Below, in pieces: positions 21,255 through 32,300 of a DNA stretch of 64,000 nucleotides (the first letter of the stretch is position 1; each line of letters begins with the position of its first letter). The stretch comes from Neolentinus lepideus HHB14362 ss-1 (taxonomy: Eukaryota > Basidiomycota > Agaricomycetes > Gloeophyllales > Gloeophyllaceae), in the NCBI GenBank assembly GCA_001632425.1, contig KV425554.1, positions 490,883-554,882 of the forward strand, given 5' to 3'. The notes below the pieces were generated by a model. The model was not told the DNA's origin. It was given only the letters and a program-made list of their open reading frames with translations, and did not search any database. The translations under genes and the position numbers were made by a program.

Positions 21255-22289
21255 TCACACCTTCTCCAGCTTCTCAGGTAGCAACTGCTTCAACCAGTCG
21301 CGCACGTCGTCGAGCTCTTTCTGTGTCGTGAAGTGCCCAACACCATCGTACGAATTGAATACAACGCCACCGTCAGTGGGGACAGTTCCAACGCGCTTAT
21401 TCTTGCCATCCATGCCCGGATTACGGGTAACCTTCATGCCTAGCTGTGACTCCAAGACCTCGATTGAACCTGTGGCAAACTGATATTTTATGAGCGGGTC
21501 CGAGACACCGTGCCCCCAGAAGATGGGCAGCGACGTAGCGTGGGGCAATATCATCTATAAATCGAGTGGCATTAATCAAGCGAGAACGGGAAGGAGATAG
21601 GAGGACACTTGCGTTCTTGATCTTCTCTCGGAGAGGGAGCCAGCCGCTCAGAACGACGATGCTAGCGAGCTTAGGCTTGACCGTGAAGCCAGTTAAGAGA
21701 GACATAGCACCGCCCTGGCTGAAGCCTCCCAAGATTATCCGAGAAGGGTCTATGCCACCTTTCACTTCTTGCGATATAAGTTGTTCGAGTGAGCTAACTG
21801 ATTGCATCATGCCCTCCTCATCCTCGACAGAGTCGAAGCCAAAGGACCGGATATCGAACCTTCAGTTGGGGCGAGAGCTCAATACTTGCACTGATAATCG
21901 ATACGGAGGCAAACGCACCACGACGGCAACTCCATGCCCATGTTGGCTGTTACTGCCCTGGTAGGGCTGCAAGATACATATTTCAATCACACGTTTATTG
22001 TTCACAAGAGACAACAGCAGCTGGGTATTTCATGCATTATTGTCCAAGGTACTTACGAGTGTGGCAGTATCCATTTGACATGTCCTAATCCCTGGTCAGC
22101 TTGAAACATATCCGCCACAGGCTTCCAACCATGGCCCGAGTCACCAAGCCCCTAAAGTGATCGATTATCTCGTCGGTGGCCGCAGCATTGCCCAAACTCA
22201 AAGCTCACGTGTACAAAGATGACGGTCGCAGTGTGTTTTGTGCGCGGAGCGACCGTGAGGACTTTCAAGGGCTGTAGTACCCCGGCCAT
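21255..22289 (-). CDS. APT1: Acyl-protein thioesterase 1 (alpha/beta hydrolase)
   Basis: Five exons join in phase (22289-22209, 22151-22057, 21966-21919, 21859-21613, 21554-21255), giving 256 residues, slightly longer than usual for the family. The enzyme removes palmitoyl groups from cytosolic faces of proteins such as Ras and G-alpha subunits and has lysophospholipase activity. Evidence is the HGLGDSGHGW oxyanion-hole segment, the nucleophile motif GFSQGG (Ser122), Asp176 in GVSDPL and His231 in GVGHF, the complete catalytic triad. The intron between exons 4 and 5 uses a GC donor (GCAAGT). An in-frame upstream ATG at 22388 would add a hydrophobic N-terminal segment; I chose 22289 because homologues begin near there. 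Confidence 0.92.
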
Positions 22290-22440
22290 AGTAGTTATGT
22301 CAGTTGGTGCGAGTCGGTAGAGCAAAGTTAGGATAATGCAGCCCGTGGCTAGGCCACGAATGATCAGTGCAAACCGAGACCGCGGCATATCCCGATGTTA
22401 GTGCGCCCGAATGGATTTCTAAAGGTTAATTTGGGCATCC
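22290..22440. promoter_or_regulatory. Short divergent region between APT1 and TRM10
   Basis: With the starts chosen here, 151 bp separate two divergent genes. If the upstream ATG at 22388 of the thioesterase is used, the gap shrinks to 52 bp, which argues against that longer form as the main product. Confidence 0.5.
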
Positions 22441-23666
22441 ATGGAGAACGCTGCGTCTTCATCGGGAGCGGTGGAACCCTCGGCTACGGACCAAGTACAA
22501 CCTTTATCCAAGAGTGCGCAGAAGAAGCTGGCTAGAGCTGCCCGGTATGCGGACCTGAAACAGGAACGAAGAGCGCGAGAGAAGGAGCAACGCAAGGAGA
22601 AGAAACGGATTCGGGCAGAGAAACGAGCAGCAGGAGAGCTTGACTCTGACGAAGAGCGGGAGGACGATGCGCGTAGAAAGAGGCGCAAAGGAGACGCAGG
22701 CAGGAAGACCGTCTTCGGTGCACGGGTCGTAGTCGATCTCGGCTTCGATGAGCTCATGAGCGAGAAGGTGCGGGTCGTCTGCTCGCTTTGCGTAATTACA
22801 AATGGTGACTCAATGGTATGACCAGGAGATTATTTCTTTGTCGTCCCAACTAGCATATACGTACAGTGCGAATCGACACTCGTCGAACCCCTTCTCCTCG
22901 CTTCTCTTCACATGTCTGAACGGACGCACTTTAACCAGGCTGGAAACCGTAGGTGACGCAAGTTATAAGCGGTGGTCGAATACCGAGTGGTGGACAGACG
23001 GCTACGAAAAACTATGGGAGGAGAATAGCCCTCCGACCGACGCTGCATCGGAGGAACAGCCCACGGAAGGAGTTTCGGTGCAGATACAGTCATCCGAAGC
23101 GGCCGCAGAATCTGACCAGGCAGAGAAATCCTTGGAGTCGGACCCACAACAGAACGCCCACTCGAAGGCGCTTAAGAATGGTGTGATCTACCTCACAGCA
23201 GACTCCTCTGACGAACTTCTCGAACTAAAAGAAGACGAGACCTACATCATTGGCGGCATCGTCGACCGCAATCGCTACAAGGTAACTCTCTGTATTTTAT
23301 CCTTCCACCTGTTCTCACCAGGCTATTCCCGACTAGAATCTCTGCTTCAATAAAGCCAATGGCCAGGGAATCCGTACCGCTCGCCTGCCCATCGGCACCT
23401 ACCTCTCGCACTTCCCCACCCGTAAAGTCCTTACTGTCAACCAGGTCTTCGAGATCATGCTGAAGTGGGTGGAAACGCGCGACTGGGAGCAGGCACTATA
23501 TGCCGTGATGCCCAAGCGCAAATTTCAGAACCGCGGGAATGGAAAGGAAAAGAGCGCCGCTGGATCAGAGCAGGACGAGGAGGATGGCGATCGTCCAGCT
23601 AATTCCTCTAGCGAGGCGAACGACAAGGAAATCATCCCTGCAGCGGAGGTGGAAGAGCAGATGTAG
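22441..23666 (+). CDS. TRM10: tRNA (guanine(9)-N1)-methyltransferase Trm10
   Basis: Three exons join in phase (22441-22767, 22826-23281, 23337-23666), giving 370 residues. Trm10 methylates N1 of guanine 9 in tRNAs using S-adenosylmethionine and has a SPOUT knot fold. The N-terminus is highly basic and helical ([17 protein letters not shown] and following), as in the family. The catalytic domain shows [11 protein letters not shown], a Tyr-x-x-Asn-Arg segment, [15 protein letters not shown], and the knot region [13 protein letters not shown] followed by [13 protein letters not shown] and [14 protein letters not shown]. The Asp of IVDRN is the conserved active-site residue. The C-terminal tail is acidic and probably disordered. 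Confidence 0.95.
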
Positions 23667-24342
23667 GACGTTTCCTGGGCCTCTGTCGGGGACGTACCGT
23701 ACTCACCAGAACCTGCGGTGTTCACGTCGAAGTTGTATGGCTGATTCCCCAAGCGCTAATCAACCCGTACGTACCCAGAATCATGATGATGCTTTGGAAT
23801 GTTCTGATCATTGTCCGAGAGAACAGTGCAGCTTGGGTACAAATCCAGAACTCAACACGACGATTGCGATAACAGAAACATGTGTACCGAAAATATGGAA
23901 CAACAAAACGTAGACGTAAAACAATGCGTATGGAATAAAACGATTCTTCGCATACATTAATAACTCAGTACTATTCGACGCTAAGACGGAGAGGAGACGT
24001 AAAAGTAAACCAAACTGCGGTTTCGCGGACAAAACGGTTGAGGGTGCTAGAGCTGACGAGAGAACAGAAACGACCTAACCGTCGATTTGCAACAGGAGAC
24101 CAAGGTGGGATAGATGACGAACGCAAAGTCGACAAAGTGTATGTGTGATTGAGTGAGTGACTTGGGAAATGCGATGATGCTAACGTGGAAAACGTGACAA
24201 AAGGTTTCAAGTCGTAACATGGACAAAGTAAAGACAGAATCAACATCCGTAGCCCATAGTGATGCGGTGGTGGAAGCGCCCAATATTATTTGAAATAACC
24301 AAGATTCGATGGTAACGCTTGACGGAAACTTGAAGGAGCGAA
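23667..24342. other. Convergent 3' flanks of TRM10 and the RRM gene
   Basis: About 680 bp between two converging stop codons. It holds probable 3' untranslated regions; short open frames on both strands lack codon or domain features. I see no gene. Confidence 0.6.
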
Positions 24343-27300
24343 TCACTGGGGCGAGGGTCGGCGGAGCTCGTTGCTCATTCTCCCGCCATTCCTGTCCTCC
24401 TGTGCCCTCCAGGATCCCTGGCTGTTATCCAGGTCGAGGCTCGCGAGAGTCCCGTTGAGGTCCTGGATGAGGTCGTGCTCGTGCACATCGACCTCCTTCC
24501 GCTGCTCTTGCTCGTGGAACGATGCCCGGCTGCCAGTCCGGTTGGCATCAAAAGGGTTGGACGCTCCCCCGAGGAGGGAGTTGAACCGCGATACCGACGG
24601 CCGATTTGTGTGAGCAGAGGTAGGGGTTACTGGAGAAATACGTTTGGGCGTATTCCTATCTAGGCCATTCATATCCTGCATCTGCAGAGGTGACGGCCCG
24701 AACCCAGGTGCGTAGTTCTTGGAGGGGTGCGGAAGAGGCTCGGCCCTTGATGGCGTTATAGAATCCCTATTCCTGAGCTCTTCAGGAAACAAGTTAGGGT
24801 CAGGCGAGAACGGCGAAAAAGAGGATCGAGCCGGAGGTACGTTCGTATCAGTGCGGAGCGCGAACGAGGCAGAGTCAAGGCGGTCGAACGCGAAGCCTGC
24901 GGCGTTGTCGTTGCTGGAGGTCGCCATGGCGTTCCTCGGAGTCTCGTCGCCAGTGGCATTCAAATCGACGAAACCACCCGGGGAATTCTCCGACATCACT
25001 GAGTTGACCATCGAGGGGTTGTTAAGGAACGCAGTGAAGCCAAACTTCTGCAAGATCTGGATCGCCTGTTCAGGAGACAGAGCAGCGCCAGTCTGTTGCG
25101 GTGCATGCGATTGCATCTGCGCCTGCAGTGCAGCAGCTTGTGCAGCCTGAGCGGCCGCCTGAGCAGCTTTGTCTGCGATAAAATGTGAGTATATGCGCAC
25201 ACCCTTGATAAGAAACACGACGTACATTGACTCCTCCCCCAGCTCAAACGGATCCGACTGCCTCCAATCGGGAACCCTTGCATCTTCTCGATCGCCCTCT
25301 CAGCATCCTTCTTGTGCACGAACTGCACGAAGCCGCAGTGCTTCCCGACCGGTACCTTGACCTAACGTTCATTTTATGAGACATAGCCAAATGATCGGAG
25401 ACGTAAGAAGGACTCACGTAGTGAATGTCTCCGAACGGAGCAAAGAACGTTCTCAAGGTCTCTTCCGAGATCAGTGGTGACAAGCCTCCGACGAAGACTG
25501 TAGTGTTGTAAGGGTCACTTGACGTAAGCTGCTCGCCATTAGGCCCGATGAGGTTGCTCAAGATCGCACGAGCCTGTGCATGATGCTTCCACGATTCCTC
25601 CGACAAGTGGTACTTCGCGGCCTCAGATTGATCCTGAGCTTGCATTGCAAACGGCGCCGTGATAGAGTTCATCGGACCATTCGAAGGTTTGATACCGGCA
25701 GAAGGCGCCGACCCATTTGCAAACTGTGCAATCATCCTAAGCATATCATCTGATGGCTGCGAAGACAACGACGACAACGATGTGCCGGAACTGGAGCCTG
25801 AACTCAGGGACGGCGTTGAAAGTGAGTTGAGGGATGTCGCCGATGTTGAGGCTGATGCCGCTATGGAAGCATGAGAGACCGAAGGTGTGGACTCGGACGA
25901 AGAAGAGTTCGTATTGGACGCCATGGGAGCGGACACGCTCTTAGCCGGATTAGTGGCCGGGAGAGGAAGTGCGATCGTGACGCCTTGTTGTGGCTGAGAG
26001 AGGCCATTAGGCGACGGAGGAGGAAATTGTACAGGCGCGCCAGGCAATGCTGGCGGTGGCTTGAACTTCGCGGTGGCAGGAGAGATGCGCACTGGCCATA
26101 GCGTTGAGTATATGCGCATATATGGAAGTAGTATTACTTACTTGGTCGAGAAAGACAGTAGAGACCGTGCATCTCTACCAAGGCGCGCTGCTGATCAGCC
26201 TCGTCTGTGAACCTGCAGTGCAAAGATCAGCAAGCGCATATGGGCATAAATGCACGAATAAGTACCTGACGAAGCCATATCCCCTTGATACACCGGTAAC
26301 AGGATCCAGCATGATCTTGGCACTCTTGCAGCTCAGGAATGGACGAACAAACTTCGGCTCCCTGTCATTCCTCAGACCCAACACCGGATTGCGGAACACT
26401 GCCACAAGGTCAGAGTTCGACGCTTCAGGAGGAAGGTCACCGACAAAGATGCTATACTCCTTCTCATAGCGCTGTCCGTTCGTAGTCGCGGCGCTCGGTG
26501 CAGTGTAGGATGGCGTCAGAGACGAACATGGCACGTTAGAAGCCCAGTTGAGCGCGAACGGCTTGTTGGAGTTTGGCATGAGCATAGGCCCGTTGGCGCC
26601 ACTGTTCATCTGACCCAAGACAGACGCGGCCTGGCCTGGCGATGCAAAAGTGAGGAAGCAATACCCTGGATTGTTGGTCTGCTGGCCGGAAACGGGGTCA
26701 GGGGGTGGGTGGGGAACGCGAATTTCCGTCGGGTTCCAGCCCATCAAGCCACAGACCTGTTTCGCGTATTCTTCGTCCATCCAAGCTTCTAATCCGCCCC
26801 ACCAAAGAGTAGAGCGTGCCGCGTATGAGTCTGTGTTGAGATTGATAGAATTCGAAGGTGAGTGACCCGTGATCTGAGACGATTGCACCGACTGTGGTTG
26901 GCGGGCTAAAAACGCGTCACGGTCGCGGTCAGGGTACGCTGTCTGTGTGTACAATCCGTTGAGCAAATTCGCGCTGGGTACGCCTGGGCTGTTACCGATG
27001 TAGGCGCCGGTGGGGGTGAGGGGAAGGACGGACGGGGGAGAGGAGCGGTGGTGATGGTGGTTGAAAGAAGGGACGTGGTGAATCTGTGAAGGCTGGGTGG
27101 CCGTGGCCTGACGCGGCGCGGTCGGAGTGAGACCGACCGGGGACCAGTTGTCACTGGCTCCAACGCCGAAGTCGTGGTCCTGGAGGACAGTGGCACGCGG
27201 GATGGACGGAGGAACATTGCATGAGGAGTATCCGAGGCCACCGATGCCATTGAGGGTTGCCCGGCGATCCTGCATCCCGAAACCTCCGAGCGAGGCCGAC

Positions 27301-27380
27301 GGATTGTGGTGAAGGACGTGCTCTCTCTCGCGCGCAAATCCCAAGCCGGGAGGGCATTCGAAGTCGTCGAGGCGTGACAT
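24343..27380 (-). CDS. Three-RRM RNA-binding protein of the Nam8/Csx1/TIA-1 type
   Basis: Five exons join in phase (27380-26266, 26212-26142, 26091-25418, 25361-25226, 25172-24343), giving 941 residues. Three RNA-recognition motifs lie at about 190-280 (RNP2 TLWWGGL, RNP1 GYCFLTF), 309-395 (IFVGDL, RGYGFVRF) and 592-665 (VFVGGL, HCGFVQF). The SRPMRISPATAKF segment after RRM2 and the WGRSQ after RRM3 are typical of Nam8, Ngr1 and Csx1, which act in splicing of weak introns or in mRNA stability. Between RRM2 and RRM3 lies a ~190-residue Ser-rich linker, and the C-terminus is Gln/Ala-rich, then disordered. I cannot say which of the family members it corresponds to, so no symbol is given. Confidence 0.9.
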
Positions 27381-29330
27381 AGAAGCAAGTAAGTGATCGG
27401 GCGTGTACTGTGACAGCTACAGAGCGAACGAAGAAGTGGACGATCCTGGGGATTGGGCGTATTTCTATAAAGCGTGTTATTCTTTCTTTTTGTGTTCGGA
27501 AGGACAAGTACTCGACAGCTAGACACAAAGAAAGACCGGATGTGACGGGAAAAGCAGCAAAAACAGGCAAGATTAAACTGTGCGCAGACGACAAGTCAAA
27601 GAGGAACGGTTGAAAAGTCGACAAGAGAGCGATTCGAAAATATAGTCTTGATTCCGATAGCGAGACGATAGAGTTGCAGGGCAGACGCGAGCTTGTGTAG
27701 TGGATAGACGATGCGAGGGCGGAAGACGACTGAACGCTACGTGTAGGTCGCCAGCGATGTGCGGAAGGACGCAAAAACCATCCAGGGTGGCCTTCGCTAG
27801 ATTAGAAACCGCTACGCGGGAGGGGGGCGGAGTTTATCCATTGCCTTATATTGCAGGCTCCGAGAGTCCGTGCACGAGGCTACCGACCGCGCCGCCCGGA
27901 GCCGAGTCCGATCGACTTTATAAGCGAATCTTCTGAAATCTTCAGGAACAAAAGATGCAAGACACAACATCGCTACTGAAGCATAATGGAAACGTATATC
28001 GCATCAACGGGGTTGCGAGGTGGGCCATAGGCGCCCAGACAGCTAGCACGAGGCACAACTTTGCGCACTTCTGTGGGTCCCAGTGGGTCCCCAGTGGCTG
28101 TGTCGCTTCCAGTCCCTCAAGCTGGACCGCCAGTTTACCCTGCGGTCTTGACGGACCAAACCGGATCCCTCGCTTGTCTGGACAACAGCGCATGGACGCC
28201 TGGTAGCCGAGCTCGTCTAGGCGACACATTTTGCCCTGGCTATATCTCTTTCGTCTGGATACCGCTGCATTCGAGGCTTGTCCGCCACGCTATAGGACTA
28301 GCGCAGATTTATTTCCGCTTCCGAAAGCGGGGCATCAAAGGCAGTCTTTACGGCATGCATGTGATCCTGTGTTTATCGCTGAAAATCACCGATCCGACGT
28401 TTGGCAAGAGCGATATGACGTGCATGTTTGCTTTTCCAGGAGAAAATATCATACTGATTGTTTATCTCAGTTCGAGAATTCTGGGTTGTTTCCAAAGCCT
28501 AATAACCAGGTCCCGGCAGTCCATTTCTGGCCCGAGCTGTATAGTTCGCCTTCCACGAGCTGCATATAATCCTGTTTCCCCCACAAGCTTAAGCAAATGG
28601 GTGTAGTGAGGTTCCGGGCCTAACCTCAGGCAGCCCTGGCAGAAAACGAGTAATATTGATCCACCCCACATCAGTGAAATAGTCGATCTTCCTAACCAGA
28701 CACATACGCCTTCCAGAAAACCGAAGGAAGATCCAGGGAAGACACCGCTAAATCAGATTGCTATCAGAATGACATTGTTACCGCCATCCTCCAAGGACTT
28801 CCTGTCTTCCTACCGTTTTAGGCTATCATGCAGATGTGTACGACTCATCAGTACTTCAGTTGGTAGGGTTGTTTCAGAGGCAGTAGTCGTTGTACTTGTC
28901 ACTCCCATGTCACAATGTACCGGTATGCGGATTGCACCATGGCATGCTCCCTGAGACTCGAGACGCGTAGAGCGGTTAAGTGGGATAAATAGACGGGCGT
29001 TTACATATTGCGGTAACGTATACGGTATATCTTCAACTGGATTTCACGGCATACATGACAATTGGCGGACCGTCGGGCAGCCTGCTTCGGTCAATTACCA
29101 TACTTGACGCGTTTCATACAAGTCGTACTTCTCAGTCTTAGATTTCCCAAGGCCTGGGGAGACGTCTACATAGTCTGCCTGCCGCCTCGGTCCTCGTTGT
29201 CCCGCCTGACTGTCGACGTTGCGCCCGCTGGACTAGAGACCGTTTCTCTGAGCTCAGAGTCCGAGGCGATAGGAGAGCCAGGGGCGACTCGGTCTAGCTG
29301 GCAAGTCTGTCTTCGAAATCACTCATCAAG
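27381..29330. other. Intergenic region between two divergent genes
   Basis: Nearly 2 kb separate the starts of the RRM gene (-) and the Tao3 gene (+). The first few hundred bases next to each gene are probably promoters and 5' untranslated leaders. The middle (about 27940-28650) has overlapping open frames of up to 181 codons on both strands, but no domain, no sensible start context and no splice pattern, so I do not call a gene. I found no tRNA. Confidence 0.5.
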
Positions 29331-32300
29331 ATGCCCGTCAGGCGCCCCTCGGCGTCTGCGGGACATGCGTCGTCGTCAGCGAGTACCAATACAGGGGGTT
29401 TGTCAAGGGTGCATAAAAGTAACGATTCGCATCACGCGTTTGGAGGGAGTTCGGGCGGATTGTATAGTTCGACTAGCGCGGCTGCTCAGGGTCCGCCACA
29501 ACACAAAGTCGTCGTGTCAGTGATCAACAGGTTAAAAAACAAAGTAAGCATTTTGTTTGTTGGGATGGATGTTCGATTGAGTTTGGGCAGTGAGGGAAAG
29601 CGAGGCGTGATACGGAAGCACTGACGCTGATTTGCTACCACAGCTGCCATGTAACTCTGGTCTGAGCTTGGATGTGATCGAGGCAGATGCAGCTATGCAG
29701 CAGACAGTCGAATGCCTGGTCGACTTGTCCCGCGACTCGGCTGACTTGATCGCATGGAATTTGGCGGACGTAGTCGAACGGCTGGCGAAGGTACGTGTCG
29801 TGGTATTCCAGGCTATCTCCTCTCACTTCTTTCTAACATCAGCAAGCGGAGGTGCAGGGCCATGCAACCGTTGAAGTCCTCCAATCTCAGTTGTTCATAC
29901 TCAAAGTTCTTGCGGTATGTATGGCATCCCGATGGTGCAACACGGAAGGAGCACGATCGAGCTCTCGTGCGAGCAAGCCGTCGGGTCGGCCAGGGTCTGT
30001 CTCGAACGTTCCCACCTCTCCGGCCCCGACGGGGAATACCAGGCAGGGCAGAAACATGTCAACAGATCAACTGTTTTCGCAGATTCCCTTCACTGAACCA
30101 CCCCCCTTAGACGACAACTGCGCGAGATATGTCTTGAGTGTCGTTATTCTTTTCCTCAGGCAGACCGCACCACCCGAAGTGCGTCTTATGTCCTCCGCGA
30201 ACTTGCAATACGACTCCTCTAGCTCTTTTTACGACTTGGAGAGCATTGACATGACAGCTTCGCCAGATACTTGGTTCGAGCCAGCCGCAGAAGTCGTGGA
30301 AACCAAGGTGGCCGCGATCCGTAACCAAACGTCAATATCTTCTATGGGCTCTGCCGGCTCGTCAACTCTACGAAATCCCTCTGCGATCCCTCTTCCACCT
30401 GGAAGTCTAGCATTCGAGCGTACACTGCCGACGCTGTGCCAGTCGTCCATGCAGCTCAACACGCTGATCGCCAAGTTCGCGGGTCGAGTGGTTTATCTTC
30501 TGTCTGCTTCGAATTGGCCTGTCGTTTTCACGCGCATTCAAGCGAAGATACGGTACTTGGCGGCCACTCCTACTGAAGAAAATCCGGATATTATTGATTT
30601 ACATCTCATGACGCATAGCGCTCTCGACAGGACGCGCCTGGTCCAGATTCTGCAGGGTATGTATTCTATTGTTCAATTCCTGTGTGCATGAATGACACTA
30701 TCCTTAGAGCTGTCGTCCCTTCTGCTGAATATGAAGAAGGAGGCACAGTCAGCTATTGCGGTGCCCTTGCGAGCGGCTGTGTGGAAGTGGATCGAGACGT
30801 TCCCAGATGAGTATGGTGATTCATCGCGGTCTTCAAGGCGATTGGAAGGCGCCCCGGAACGCGTCTTCGACGCGCTGTTTGAGCGTAACGACTCGGATAA
30901 TCGGAAAGTTCTCTGGCCCGCTTTGACGTCTTTGCTGTGTATTAGCTCGGAACGACTAAAGTGGGATTACCCGAGACTTGGTACGAAGAACTCACATAGA
31001 AAGGTCGGGATCTACTAGATACTCATTGAGTAACGTAGCGCTGAGAACAAAATCTCTAGGAAATTCATTTCGCCGAGATGCTGGCTCGGGGAATAGCTAC
31101 CTGGAGCAAAACTTCAGAGATTGCACTCGTATGCGCTCTTGATATCTGTCGTGCTGCGGCTCGAGTCCGGCCAGATGAGACCGAAATACCTGTCCTCTCG
31201 ATTGCTAGCGACCTCGTGCACGACATCAAGGTTAGTGATATCCATCGTTATCTTCTAAGTACTACCCATCATGTCGCTATTTCTTATCTAGTCTTCAATA
31301 CTTCAAGGTGCCAACCAGAAGCCGTTCTGGGAGTCGGGCGACGAGATCGATATAGGGTTGTTCAAGGATGTTCTGGTCACGCTGTTTCGATTTTTGCCTG
31401 AGGACGAGGGGCTGGAGCTGTTTAGTGTCTGTCTCGAGCCGGAGCGGTCTGATGCGGTCAAGACGCTAGCTGTGAAAGCTGCGTTGGCCCTCACCTTGGA
31501 GGTATGAGGTCTTTCGTTGGCTGTGTATCTGCTTTGTCCTAATCGTGTGTGAAGTCCCGCGACATTCCATGGCACCGATCGTTGGAGAGGCTGGAAGCGC
31601 TGGTTGCTCCTCGGTTGCGAGCTATTGTTAAGGTAAAGTGTACTAGCTTGTTTGTTACGATGATTCTAATGCGTGGTCGATGGATAGTCCGCAGCATCTA
31701 GGCAGAACGAGGTCGATGCAATGGGATTTGTGAAACGTGCATCGCAGCGTCCTAAATCCCGGCGTTACACTTCCGAAACGCTGTCCGATCGTGAACTCTT
31801 AGTTCTTGCGATCTGTTCACTTTGGAGAGCAAATTACCGCTACTATTTTATTGCCCTAGTGCTTATTCCTACGCCGGATTGGCTGCCTGTCGGCATCAAA
31901 GTATGGGAGAGTCCGATGGATTCTTCTGTCAAGCAATCCACCGCTTGGTCGATTCGGTATCTGTGCGAGCTGATATTCTCGATGCAACCGGAAGATGAAT
32001 ACTTCCATGAAGCAGTGACATGGATGAAGCTAGCCTGGTTGGTTCTTATATTGCGGTGTCTCGTTGCACAGGCTGATATGGCATTCCCAGTCCTGCCACG
32101 TTGACATCGATCAGCATGTGTCTACTGAACGCTCGTATCGACCTCAAAGCGCAGCGAATGTGGATGGACCTCGCCTACGATCTCCTTGTCGTCTACACCC
32201 GAGCCACCGATGTATGCGTTATGTTGCTCGTTCATTTAGATGCGTTCTAAATTCAGTTGGTTTTAGAGGGTGGAATTACGAGAGCTACAAGTCGACACAA

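Noticed and set aside
26906..27774. Overlapping ~206-codon frames on the minus strand
   Set aside because: One overlaps the RRM gene's first exon in another frame and the other lies in its leader; neither shows a domain, while the RRM frame is clearly coding.
28061..28606. 181-codon open frame in the RRM-Tao3 intergenic region
   Set aside because: No domain, an uneven composition and an equally long competing frame on the other strand; length alone is not enough at this GC content.
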